A stretch of DNA of 8,606 nucleotides, from assembly GCA_049646585.1 (NCBI GenBank), contig JBARWC010000007.1, forward strand, positions 1 through 8,606, read 5' to 3'. This stretch comes from G025836975 sp049646585. Its GTDB lineage: Bacteria; Pseudomonadota; Gammaproteobacteria; Burkholderiales; Burkholderiaceae_B. The notes beneath the pieces were generated by a model. It had not been told where the DNA came from and made no database searches. It saw only the letters and a list, made by a program, of their open reading frames with translations. Positions 1 to 6,800 of the stretch are shown here, piece by piece. The translations under genes were made by a program, and so were the position numbers. Positions within the stretch are counted from its first letter, which is position 1; each line of letters begins with the position of its first letter.

Positions 1-1
1 G

Positions 2-322
2 GCCCATGCGCAAGCCTCGCGCGACGCCCTGGCGGCCTTGATCGCCGGCAAGACCATTACCGTGTCGTGCTACGAGCGCGATCGCTACGAACGCAATATC
101 TGCGACGTGCCCGTGGATGGCGGCACCACAGCCAACCGGAAACAGGTCCAAAGCGGTATGGCCTGGGCCAATATGGAAGGGCGCGGCAAGTTCATGCGCG
201 ACGGCAAGCTTCCGGGCCTGGAGCGCCAGGCCAAGGCCAACCGCCTGGGTATCTGGCAGGAAGCGGATCCGGTGCCGCCGTGGGTATGGCGCTATCAATG
301 CTGGCAGAAGCAGCAGTGCTAG
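2..322 (+). CDS. Thermonuclease (SNase-like) family protein, C-terminal part, 5' end outside window
   Basis: The frame is open from the left edge and ends in TAG at 320-322, giving 106 visible residues. They match the second half of the staphylococcal nuclease fold: an Ala-rich helix followed by GKTITV (visible residues 16-21), then RDRYERN (26-32), GMAWA near the middle, and a closing helix ending RLGIW. Family members normally read DRYGR here. The arginine equivalent to active-site Arg87 of the staphylococcal enzyme appears kept (residue 31, bases 92-94), while the glycine before it is Glu. The earlier catalytic Arg and Glu (the DAPE region) would lie off the left edge, so activity cannot be judged. 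Such proteins hydrolyse DNA or RNA phosphodiester bonds and are often exported; export cannot be seen here. The last residues (YQCWQKQQC) hold two cysteines. The stop codon lies inside the next gene's likely start region, which suggests co-transcription with the ABC operon, although the functions look unrelated. Confidence 0.82.
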   Translation, partial: AHAQASRDALAALIAGKTITVSCYERDRYERNICDVPVDGGTTANRKQVQSGMAWANMEGRGKFMRDGKLPGLERQAKANRLGIWQEADPVPPWVWRYQCWQKQQC

Positions 323-2553
323 ACCGGGGCGCATGGCGCGGCCTGATGGCCCTGCTCTTGTCGACTATGGCCTGGCTGCTTGCGGGCTGTTCGCCCCAGC
401 CGGTGAACAGTCCCTATGCCAAGGGTGCGGAGCAGGCCAATGTGATGTATACGGCCTTCACGCAGCGTTCGCCCAAGTATCTGGACCCGGCCAGTTCCTA
501 TTCCACCGACGAAACCCCCTTCACCTATTCGATCTACGAGCCGCTGTACGGCTACGACTACCTGGCCAGGCCTTATGTGCTGACGCCGCGGGCCGCGGCC
601 TCCATCGACCCGCCCGCTTATTTCGACAAAGACGGCCGCAGCCTGCCGGCCGATGCGCCGGGCCAGGACGTGGCCGTCAGCGTCTACGACATCCGCATCA
701 AGCCCGGCATCCTGTTCCAGCCCCATCCCGCCTTTGCCCGCAAGGCCGATGGCGGCTATGTCTATTGGCCCATCGCGCCCAGCCAACTGGTCGGCAAATT
801 CGGCATGAACGACTTTGAGCAGACGGGGACGCGCGAGCTGCTGGCTGATGATTACGTCTATGCCTTCCGGCGCCTGGCCAGCCCACGCGTGGTTTCGCCC
901 ATATACGGTGTGATGGCCGAACACGTGGTGGGCATGCGCGCTTATGGCGATCAGTTGAAGAAGGCGGACCAGGCCTTGCGCGCCCGATCGGGACAGGATG
1001 GCGTGCGCGCCTGGCTGGATTTGCGCCAGGAAGGGTTCGAGGGCGTGCAGGCCGTCGACGAGCACACCCTGCGCATCAAGGTCATCGGCAAGTATCCCCA
1101 GTTCAAATACTGGCTGGCCATGACGTTTACGGCCCCCGTCCCCTGGGAGGCCGATCGTTTTTATCATCAGCCCGGCATGGCCGAGCACAGCCTGTCGCTG
1201 AACACCTGGCCGGTGGGCACCGGCCCCTATATGCTGGTCGAGTCCATCGTCAATCGCCGCCACGTCTTGCAGCGCAACCCCAATTTCCGTGGCGAACCGT
1301 ATCCCTGCAAGGGCGAGCCTGGCGACCGGCAGGCTGGCTTGCTTAATGACTGCGGCAAGCTTACGCCCTTCATCGACCGCGTGGTCTTTTCCCTGGAAAA
1401 GGAAAGCGTGCCGCTGATGGGCAAGTTTTTGCAGGGCTATTACGACATACCGCAGGCCGACCGGGGCGATTACGGCGTGGCGATGCGGGTGGCGGCGGGC
1501 GATTCCGCCCAGAAGGCCGCGCTTTACCAGGATCGTGGATTGCAGCTGCGCAGCTCCACCGAGGCGCAGCTTTACTACCTGGGCTTCAACTGGCTGGATC
1601 CCGTGCTGGGCCGGGGCGATACGCCCGAACAGCAGGAAAAGAACCGCAAGCTCAGGCAGGCGATCAGCATCGCCTTCGATTGGGAGCAGTTCGTATCGAT
1701 TTTCCAGAACGACGAGGCCCAGGTGGCCTACGGGCCGGTGCCGCCCGGCGTGCCGGGCTACCAGGACCTGCCTGCAGGGCTGAATCGGCAGGTGTACACG
1801 CTGGAAAACGGCAGGGCGGTCAGGCGACCGCTGGAAGAGGCCAAGGAATTGCTGAGCCAGGCCGGCTATCCGGATGGCCGCGACGCCCGGACAGGCAAGC
1901 CGCTGATCCTGTATTTCGATTCGGCCGGCGGCATGGGCTCCAGCGCCATGCTGGACTGGATGCGCCGCCAATTGGCGGCCCTGAACGTGCAGCTGGAGGT
2001 GCGCGCCACCGACTACAACCGCTTCCAGGACAAGATGCGCAACGGCAGCGCGCAGATGTATATGTGGGGCTGGGTGGCCGACTATCCAGACGCCGAGAAT
2101 TTCCTGTTTTTGCTCTACGGCCCCAATGCCAAGGCCGCCGGCGGGGGCGAGAACGCGTCGAATTACCGGAATCTGGAGTTCGACAGGCTGTTCGAGCAGA
2201 TGCGTTTTCTGGATGACGGCCCCGAAAAGGAAGAGCTGGTGCACAAGATGGTGGCCATCGTCCAGAAGGACGCGCCCTGGATGTTCGGTTACTACCCCAA
2301 ATCCGGCGGCGCCTACCAGGCCTGGGTGGGCAATGCCAAGCCCACGCAGATGGTGCGCAACACCTTGCAGTACTACCGCGTCGACCCCGCCTTGCGCGCG
2401 CAAAAAATCAAGCAGTGGAATGCCCCCGTGTGGTGGCCCTTGTGGCTGCTGGCCGCGCTGCTGGCGGCGGGCGGTGTGGCGGCCTGGTGGGTTGCGCGCC
2501 GCCGGGACAAGGCGCCCGCCCGGATGGGCGCCGATTTTGCGGAGCGGCCATGA
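316..2553 (+). CDS. ABC transporter substrate-binding lipoprotein, family 5 (SBP_bac_5), with C-terminal membrane anchor
   Basis: A 745-residue periplasmic binding protein, the substrate receptor of the importer encoded by the next three genes. I chose the GTG at 316 because it gives a signal peptide with two arginines, a hydrophobic stretch and the lipobox LLAGC (Cys25, bases 388-390); AGAAG lies 5 bases upstream. ATG 298 and ATG 346 are alternatives, but 346 leaves no positive n-region. Family 5 hallmarks include YEPLYGYDYL near residue 80, GTGPYMLVES (301 onward) followed by NPNFRG, and AISIAFDWEQF further on. The protein is longer than usual (YejA/DppA types are about 530-600 residues). 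The only cysteines after Cys25 are 331 and 346, which could form a disulphide. Residues about 705-726 (VWWPLW to AAWWV) form a hydrophobic helix followed by ARRRDK, consistent with an inner-membrane anchor and a cytoplasmic tail. Family assignment is firm. Peptide-like substrate is inferred from the family and gene order. Confidence 0.9.
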   Translation: MLDRGAWRGLMALLLSTMAWLLAGCSPQPVNSPYAKGAEQANVMYTAFTQRSPKYLDPASSYSTDETPFTYSIYEPLYGYDYLARPYVLTPRAAASIDPPAYFDKDGRSLPADAPGQDVAVSVYDIRIKPGILFQPHPAFARKADGGYVYWPIAPSQLVGKFGMNDFEQTGTRELLADDYVYAFRRLASPRVVSPIYGVMAEHVVGMRAYGDQLKKADQALRARSGQDGVRAWLDLRQEGFEGVQAVDEHTLRIKVIGKYPQFKYWLAMTFTAPVPWEADRFYHQPGMAEHSLSLNTWPVGTGPYMLVESIVNRRHVLQRNPNFRGEPYPCKGEPGDRQAGLLNDCGKLTPFIDRVVFSLEKESVPLMGKFLQGYYDIPQADRGDYGVAMRVAAGDSAQKAALYQDRGLQLRSSTEAQLYYLGFNWLDPVLGRGDTPEQQEKNRKLRQAISIAFDWEQFVSIFQNDEAQVAYGPVPPGVPGYQDLPAGLNRQVYTLENGRAVRRPLEEAKELLSQAGYPDGRDARTGKPLILYFDSAGGMGSSAMLDWMRRQLAALNVQLEVRATDYNRFQDKMRNGSAQMYMWGWVADYPDAENFLFLLYGPNAKAAGGGENASNYRNLEFDRLFEQMRFLDDGPEKEELVHKMVAIVQKDAPWMFGYYPKSGGAYQAWVGNAKPTQMVRNTLQYYRVDPALRAQKIKQWNAPVWWPLWLLAALLAAGGVAAWWVARRRDKAPARMGADFAERP

Positions 2554-3527
2554 TCCGATACATCGCACGCCGGCTGTTGTACGGGGTTTTCATCCTGATC
2601 GGGGTGAACCTGCTGACCTTTGTGTTGTTCTTCGCGGTGAACACGCCAGACGACATGGCGCGCCTGGCCATAGGCGGCCAGCGCGTCAGCCAAAGCGCCA
2701 TCGAACGCTGGAAGGCCGAGCGCGGCTACGACAAGCCGCTGTTCTACAACGCCGGCGCCCAAGGAACGGAGCAATGGACGGAGACCATATTCGCGGCGCG
2801 CTCCCTGCCTTTGCTGCGTTTCGATTTCGGCTTCTCGGATGAAGGGCGCGACATCGGCCATGAGGTCGCGGAGCGCATGGGGCCCAGCCTGGCGCTGGCC
2901 CTGCCCACCTTCGCGCTGGGCTTGTTCGTTTGCATCGCCTTCGCGCTGCTGCTGGTGTTTTTCAAGGGCAGCCGGCTGGATTTCGCGGGCGTGGTGCTGT
3001 GCGTGGTCCTGCTATCGATATCCAGTCTTTTCTACATCATTGCCGGGCAATGGATGTTTGCCAAGGTCCTGCGCTGGGTGCCGTATTCCGGCTATGTGGA
3101 CGGCTGGGGCGGCTTGCGCTTTCTGGTGCTGCCGGTATTGGTGGGCATTTTCTCCAGCCTGGGCGCCCAGGCGCGCTTCTACCGCACGCTGTTCCTGGAA
3201 GAGGCCGGCAAGGATTATGTACGCAGCGCGCGCGCCAAGGGCTTGTCCGAGCGGGTGGTGCTGTTCAGGCATGTCTTGCGCAATGCCATGCTGCCCATAT
3301 TGACCGGCACGGTCTCCGCCATTCCGCTGCTCTTCATGGGCAGCTTGATTTCCGAATCCTTCTTCGGGATTCCGGGGCTGGGCAGCTACACCATAGACGC
3401 CATCAATGCGCAGGACTTCTCCATCGTCAGGGCCATGGTCTTCCTGGGATCGGCCCTGTACATCGTCGGGCTGATCCTGGCTGATATTTCGTACACGCTA
3501 GCCGACCCGCGGGTCCGTTTCGAGTAG
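2550..3527 (+). CDS. ABC transporter permease, DppB/YejB type
   Basis: A 325-residue inner-membrane permease forming half of the translocation pore. The ATG overlaps the stop of the binding-protein gene (ATGA, 2550-2553), with GGAG at 2541-2544 as ribosome binding site. The protein opens with MIRYIARRLLYG and a first membrane helix at about 9-30, the usual DppB start. A periplasmic loop follows to about 110, then five more hydrophobic segments (about 113-137, 144-168, 188-204, 246-268, 295-315). The EAA loop that docks on the ATPase is clear: EEAGKDYVRSARAKG (217-231) through to RNAMLPI (244-250). The FFGIPGLG motif (271-278) and the C-terminal LADPRVR (318-323) are typical of peptide/nickel-type permeases. 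Length is normal for the family. It should pair with the second permease downstream. YejB is the closest named model because of the operon layout, but I cannot prove orthology. Confidence 0.93.
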   Translation: MIRYIARRLLYGVFILIGVNLLTFVLFFAVNTPDDMARLAIGGQRVSQSAIERWKAERGYDKPLFYNAGAQGTEQWTETIFAARSLPLLRFDFGFSDEGRDIGHEVAERMGPSLALALPTFALGLFVCIAFALLLVFFKGSRLDFAGVVLCVVLLSISSLFYIIAGQWMFAKVLRWVPYSGYVDGWGGLRFLVLPVLVGIFSSLGAQARFYRTLFLEEAGKDYVRSARAKGLSERVVLFRHVLRNAMLPILTGTVSAIPLLFMGSLISESFFGIPGLGSYTIDAINAQDFSIVRAMVFLGSALYIVGLILADISYTLADPRVRFE

Positions 3528-3533
3528 ACGTCC

Positions 3534-5033
3534 ATGCCTAAATTCGTTTTCCTGTGGACCGATATCTTCATCTTCCTGCTGGTGGCGGCCATGCTGGCCT
3601 ATGGCTGGCGCATACGCGGCAGCGCCTCGCTGCGTTCGGCCTGGGGCAGCGTGGCCCGGACGCCGTCGGCCATGTGCGCCGCGGTCGTGCTGGCCGGCTT
3701 TGCAGCGATAGGGGTGCTCGATTCCGTGCACTACCGGCCCCTGCTGCCTCCTGTGCAGGCCGGCGCCCAGCAAGCGGGGCCGCCGGCGGCGGTGTATTCG
3801 CCGGTGTTGCGTTCGGCGCTGGACGACCTGCTGTCGCTGACACAACTGGCAAAGCGCGAAAAAACCTATTCGGCGCCGCTGGCGATACGGCAGTTCGTCA
3901 AGGAAACCGAAATCATAGACGGGCAGCCCCGGCGCGATTTTCCCCGCCTCAAGCACGCGGGCGTCCTGTTGCAGGACGAGGCCGACCACAATAGCGACGT
4001 CGTCACCCGCTTGTTGCGCGGCGTGGCCGGCGGACTGGCGGCTTCGGCGCTGGCCGCCTTGCTGCTTACGATCTGCCATCTGGGCGCGGAGCGAGGCCCG
4101 CGGCAGGCGGCGGCAGCGTGGTGGCGGGGCGTAGCCGGCGTTCCATGGCGCGCCATGTGGGTTACATCCAGCGTCATCCTGCTGCTGGCCGGGATGGCGC
4201 TGTCGCTGGGCGCCGACTACCACGTGCTGGGAACCGACAGGACGGGCAACGACGTCTTGTGGCAATGCTTGAAAAGCGTGCGCACCGCCTTGGTGATCGG
4301 CACGCTGACCACGCTGGCCATGCTGCCGCCGGCGCTGGGTTTCGGCATTGCGGCGGGTTATTTCAAGGGCCGGGTCGACGACATCATCCAGTACCTCTAC
4401 ACCACGCTGACTTCGATTCCTGGCGTGCTGCTGATCGCGGCTTGCGTGCTCATGATGCAGGTATACATCGACAACAATCCGGACTTGTTCGACACGGTCG
4501 CATCGCGCGCCGACCTGCGCCTGTTCCTGCTGTGCATGATATTGGGCCTGACGGGCTGGGCTGGCCTGTGCCGCATGCTGCGGGCCGAAACCCTGAAGCT
4601 GCGCGAACTGGAGTACGTGCAGGCGGCAAGGGCTTTCGGCGTGGGTCACTGGCGCATCATGCGGCGCCATCTGCTGCCCAATCTCATGCATATCGTGCTG
4701 ATAACCATGGTGCTGGAGTTCTCCGGCCTGGTCCTGTACGAGGCGGTGCTGTCCTACCTGGGCATAGGCGTCGACCCCAGCACGCCTTCCTTCGGCACCA
4801 TGATCGATGCGGCCCGGCTGGAGATGTCGCGCGACCCGATGATATGGTGGAATCTGCTGGGCGCCTTCGTCTTCCTGCTGGCGCTGGTGCTGTCGGCCAA
4901 TATTTTCGCCGATGCCGTCCAGGACGCGTTCGATCCGCGCATGCGCCGCTTCAGGCCGACACGCGTGTCGCCTCCCGCCGCCCGCGCCGTCCAGGCCGCC
5001 GGTGGTACGGAAATCAAGGAAGGCCGCCCATGA
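3534..5033 (+). CDS. ABC transporter permease, DppC/YejE type, with long N-terminal extension
   Basis: A 499-residue permease, the second half of the transmembrane pore. It starts 6 bases after the previous stop without a strong ribosome binding site, so translational coupling is likely. The C-terminal 290 residues are a standard DppC-like domain: HVLGTDRTGNDVL (230-242), an EAA loop from RELEYVQAARAFG (357-369) to HLLPNL (379-384), LSYLGIGVDPSTPSFG (406-421), and DAFDPRMR near the end. Family members are usually about 280-340 residues. Here roughly 200 extra residues precede the core, with hydrophobic segments at about 10-26, 47-63 and 163-182 before the first core helix (about 208-226). Segment 64-162 is hydrophilic. 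By the positive-inside rule (R26, R28, R34 after the first helix) it is predicted to be periplasmic, facing the binding protein. The last 30 residues are an Ala/Pro-rich cytoplasmic tail. The domain call is firm; the topology of the extension is inferred. Confidence 0.92.
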   Translation: MPKFVFLWTDIFIFLLVAAMLAYGWRIRGSASLRSAWGSVARTPSAMCAAVVLAGFAAIGVLDSVHYRPLLPPVQAGAQQAGPPAAVYSPVLRSALDDLLSLTQLAKREKTYSAPLAIRQFVKETEIIDGQPRRDFPRLKHAGVLLQDEADHNSDVVTRLLRGVAGGLAASALAALLLTICHLGAERGPRQAAAAWWRGVAGVPWRAMWVTSSVILLLAGMALSLGADYHVLGTDRTGNDVLWQCLKSVRTALVIGTLTTLAMLPPALGFGIAAGYFKGRVDDIIQYLYTTLTSIPGVLLIAACVLMMQVYIDNNPDLFDTVASRADLRLFLLCMILGLTGWAGLCRMLRAETLKLRELEYVQAARAFGVGHWRIMRRHLLPNLMHIVLITMVLEFSGLVLYEAVLSYLGIGVDPSTPSFGTMIDAARLEMSRDPMIWWNLLGAFVFLLALVLSANIFADAVQDAFDPRMRRFRPTRVSPPAARAVQAAGGTEIKEGRP

Positions 5034-6721
5034 ACGACCTGAATTCCGCCGCCCGGTACGCCGGCGCCGATCCGGTTCTGTCGGTGGACGGCTTGTCCGT
5101 GCAGATCGCCGGCGACGGCGGCCTGACCCAGGCCGTGAAATCCCTGCAATTGAGCATCGCCAAGGGGCAGACCTTTGCCCTGGTGGGTGAATCGGGCTGC
5201 GGCAAGAGCATGACGGCCCTGGCCTTGCTGCGCCTGCTGCCCGATGCCGGGTCGATTTCCGCGGGGCGGGTGCGCCTGGGTCAGGTCGAGCTCAACAGCC
5301 TGTCGGAAAGCGGCATGCGCCAGGTGCGCGGGGGCCGGATAGGCATCATATTCCAGGAGCCGGCCACCAGCCTGAATCCCGTCATGACGGTGCGCCAGCA
5401 ATTGTTCGAAACCCTGCGCGTGCATACCCGTTATCGCGGCAAGGCGCTGGCCGAGCGGGCGGCCTGGTGGCTGCACCGGGTGGGCATCCCGGAAGCGGGC
5501 AAGCGGCTCGATGACTATCCCTTCCAGTTCTCCGGGGGCCAGAAGCAGCGCATCATGATCGCCATCGCCTTGGCGGCCGAGCCCACGCTGCTGATCGCCG
5601 ACGAGCCCACCACCGCCCTGGACGTTACCGTGCAGGCCCAGATACTGGACCTGCTGGCGGACATCCAGAAAGAGATGGGGCTGGCGATCATGCTGATCAC
5701 CCACGACCTGGCCGTGGTGAAAAATGTGGCGGACCACGTGGCCCTGATGCGGGCGGGCGAGATCGTCGAAACCGTGGATGCGGCCAGTTTTTTCGCCGCG
5801 CCGCGCCATCCTTACGCCCGCCAGTTGCTGGCCGCCATCCCCAGTTTCGCCAAGCGCGGCAAGCCTTTGTCGGCGCAAGACGGGCGGCGGCCACAGGCAC
5901 CTAGGGCGCCTCTTGCGGCGGCGGCCGAGCCCGTGCTCAGCGTCAGGAATCTATCGGTGGCCTATCGCCGCAAGCGCGCTGTGTGGGCGCGCGGGCCGGC
6001 CGCCATCGATGTGGTGAACGATGTGTCTTTCGACCTGCGCGCCGGCCAGACGCTGGCGCTGCTGGGCGAGTCGGGCTGCGGCAAGACGACCACGGCCAAG
6101 AGCCTGCTGCGGCTGCTGGACAAGCAGGCCATGGTGGGCGGGCGGGCCGTTCTGAACGGAGACGACCTGCTGGCCGCCGCGGGCCCGGCGCTGCGCCGCT
6201 TGCGGCGCAGCATGCAGATCGTCTTTCAGGACCCCTATGCGTCGCTGGATCCGCGCATGCTGGTGGGCGAGATACTGGATGAAGGCATAGCCGCCTTGCG
6301 ACCCGAACGCAGCCGGGCGCAGCGCCGGGCCCGGATCGCCGACCTGCTCGACAGGGTAGGGCTGCCCGCCAACACGGCCGAACGCTATCCGCACGAGTTT
6401 TCCGGCGGGCAGCGCCAGCGCATCGCCATTGCGCGCGCGCTGGCGGTGGAGCCCGAGGTGCTGATCTGCGACGAGCCGACGTCCGCGCTCGACGTGTCGG
6501 TGCAGGCACAGATACTCGACCTGCTCAAGGACTTGCAGGCGGAGCTGAATATCGCCTATCTGTTCATTACCCATAATTTCGGCGTGGTCGAATATCTGTC
6601 CGATTACATCGCCATCATGCATGGGGGGCGCATCGTCGAAATGGACCGCACGGAAAACGTGCTGCAGTCTCCCAAGCATGAGGAAACCCGCCGGCTGCTG
6701 GCCGCCGTGCCGCGCTTGTAG
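5030..6721 (+). CDS. ABC transporter ATP-binding protein with two fused nucleotide-binding domains (YejF/GsiA type)
   Basis: A 563-residue cytoplasmic ATPase that powers the importer. ATG 5030 overlaps the permease stop (ATGA), and AAGGAAGG at 5016-5023 is a strong ribosome binding site that fixes the start. Domain 1 has Walker A GESGCGKS (53-60), Q-loop Gln109, signature FSGGQ (167-171), Walker B LLIADEP (187-193), switch His225, then the oligopeptide-type tail HPYARQLLAAIP (260-271). A flexible Ala/Pro/Arg linker spans about 272-300. Domain 2 has GESGCGKT (346-353), Gln400, FSGGQ (457-461), LICDEP (478-483) and His515. Both sites keep all catalytic residues, so both should hydrolyse ATP, unlike asymmetric exporters with a degenerate site. 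The length fits fused peptide-importer ATPases (YejF is about 529). The residue after switch His515 is Asn (THNFGVV) rather than the common Asp, a small deviation. This single gene serves both EAA loops, completing the transporter. Confidence 0.95.
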   Translation: MNDLNSAARYAGADPVLSVDGLSVQIAGDGGLTQAVKSLQLSIAKGQTFALVGESGCGKSMTALALLRLLPDAGSISAGRVRLGQVELNSLSESGMRQVRGGRIGIIFQEPATSLNPVMTVRQQLFETLRVHTRYRGKALAERAAWWLHRVGIPEAGKRLDDYPFQFSGGQKQRIMIAIALAAEPTLLIADEPTTALDVTVQAQILDLLADIQKEMGLAIMLITHDLAVVKNVADHVALMRAGEIVETVDAASFFAAPRHPYARQLLAAIPSFAKRGKPLSAQDGRRPQAPRAPLAAAAEPVLSVRNLSVAYRRKRAVWARGPAAIDVVNDVSFDLRAGQTLALLGESGCGKTTTAKSLLRLLDKQAMVGGRAVLNGDDLLAAAGPALRRLRRSMQIVFQDPYASLDPRMLVGEILDEGIAALRPERSRAQRRARIADLLDRVGLPANTAERYPHEFSGGQRQRIAIARALAVEPEVLICDEPTSALDVSVQAQILDLLKDLQAELNIAYLFITHNFGVVEYLSDYIAIMHGGRIVEMDRTENVLQSPKHEETRRLLAAVPRL

Positions 6722-6752
6722 GGCGTCCTATAATGGGCTGCCGCCCTTTTTT
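6721..6752 (+). terminator. Possible weak intrinsic terminator after the ABC operon
   Basis: Directly after the ATPase stop codon, GGGC (6735-6738) can pair with GCCC (6743-6746) around a 4-base loop. Alternatively GGGCG (6721-6725) can pair with CGCCC (6742-6746). Either hairpin is followed immediately by six T residues (6747-6752). The stems are only 4-5 bp, so termination may be partial and read-through into the DUF1178 gene is possible. The element overlaps a TATAAT box, so the two readings compete. Confidence 0.4.
6729..6734 (+). promoter_or_regulatory. Candidate sigma-70 -10 box for the DUF1178 gene
   Basis: TATAAT, a perfect -10 consensus, sits 8 bases after the ATPase stop and about 67 bases before the DUF1178 start. 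Perfect matches are rare by chance in DNA this GC-rich. No good -35 hexamer is found 16-18 bases upstream (that stretch reads CCGTGCCG, inside the end of the ATPase gene), and there is no extended TG motif. It would therefore be a weak or activator-dependent promoter, if it is one. Confidence 0.35.
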
Positions 6753-6800
6753 GGGATGCGGACAGCTTGAATTCGGGCCCGGCGCCCGCATATGGGTGTT

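Noticed and set aside
67..315. Upstream extension of the binding-protein frame by up to 83 codons
   Set aside because: This part overlaps the nuclease gene in another frame, is Arg/Gly-rich, and would bury the signal peptide inside the protein.
298..322. Possible frameshift fusing the nuclease and the binding protein
   Set aside because: The binding protein has its own start codons, signal peptide and lipobox, and the nuclease ends normally after its last expected helix. Overlapping genes explain the arrangement.
319..2568. Very long open frame on the minus strand (749 codons) opposite the binding-protein gene
   Set aside because: It mirrors the high-GC3 codons of a clearly real gene, its translation shows no family motif, and it has no start context. 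It is a composition artefact.
3498..4691. 397-codon minus-strand frame opposite the second permease
   Set aside because: Gln/Arg/His-rich shadow of a gene with firm DppC motifs; no recognisable domain.
4118..5029. Upstream extension of the ATPase frame through the second permease gene
   Set aside because: The ATPase start at 5030 has a strong ribosome binding site and an ATGA overlap. The upstream part is out-of-frame translation of the permease.
4754..5878. 374-codon minus-strand frame opposite the permease/ATPase junction
   Set aside because: Low-complexity Gly/Gln/His-rich translation opposite two firmly identified genes.
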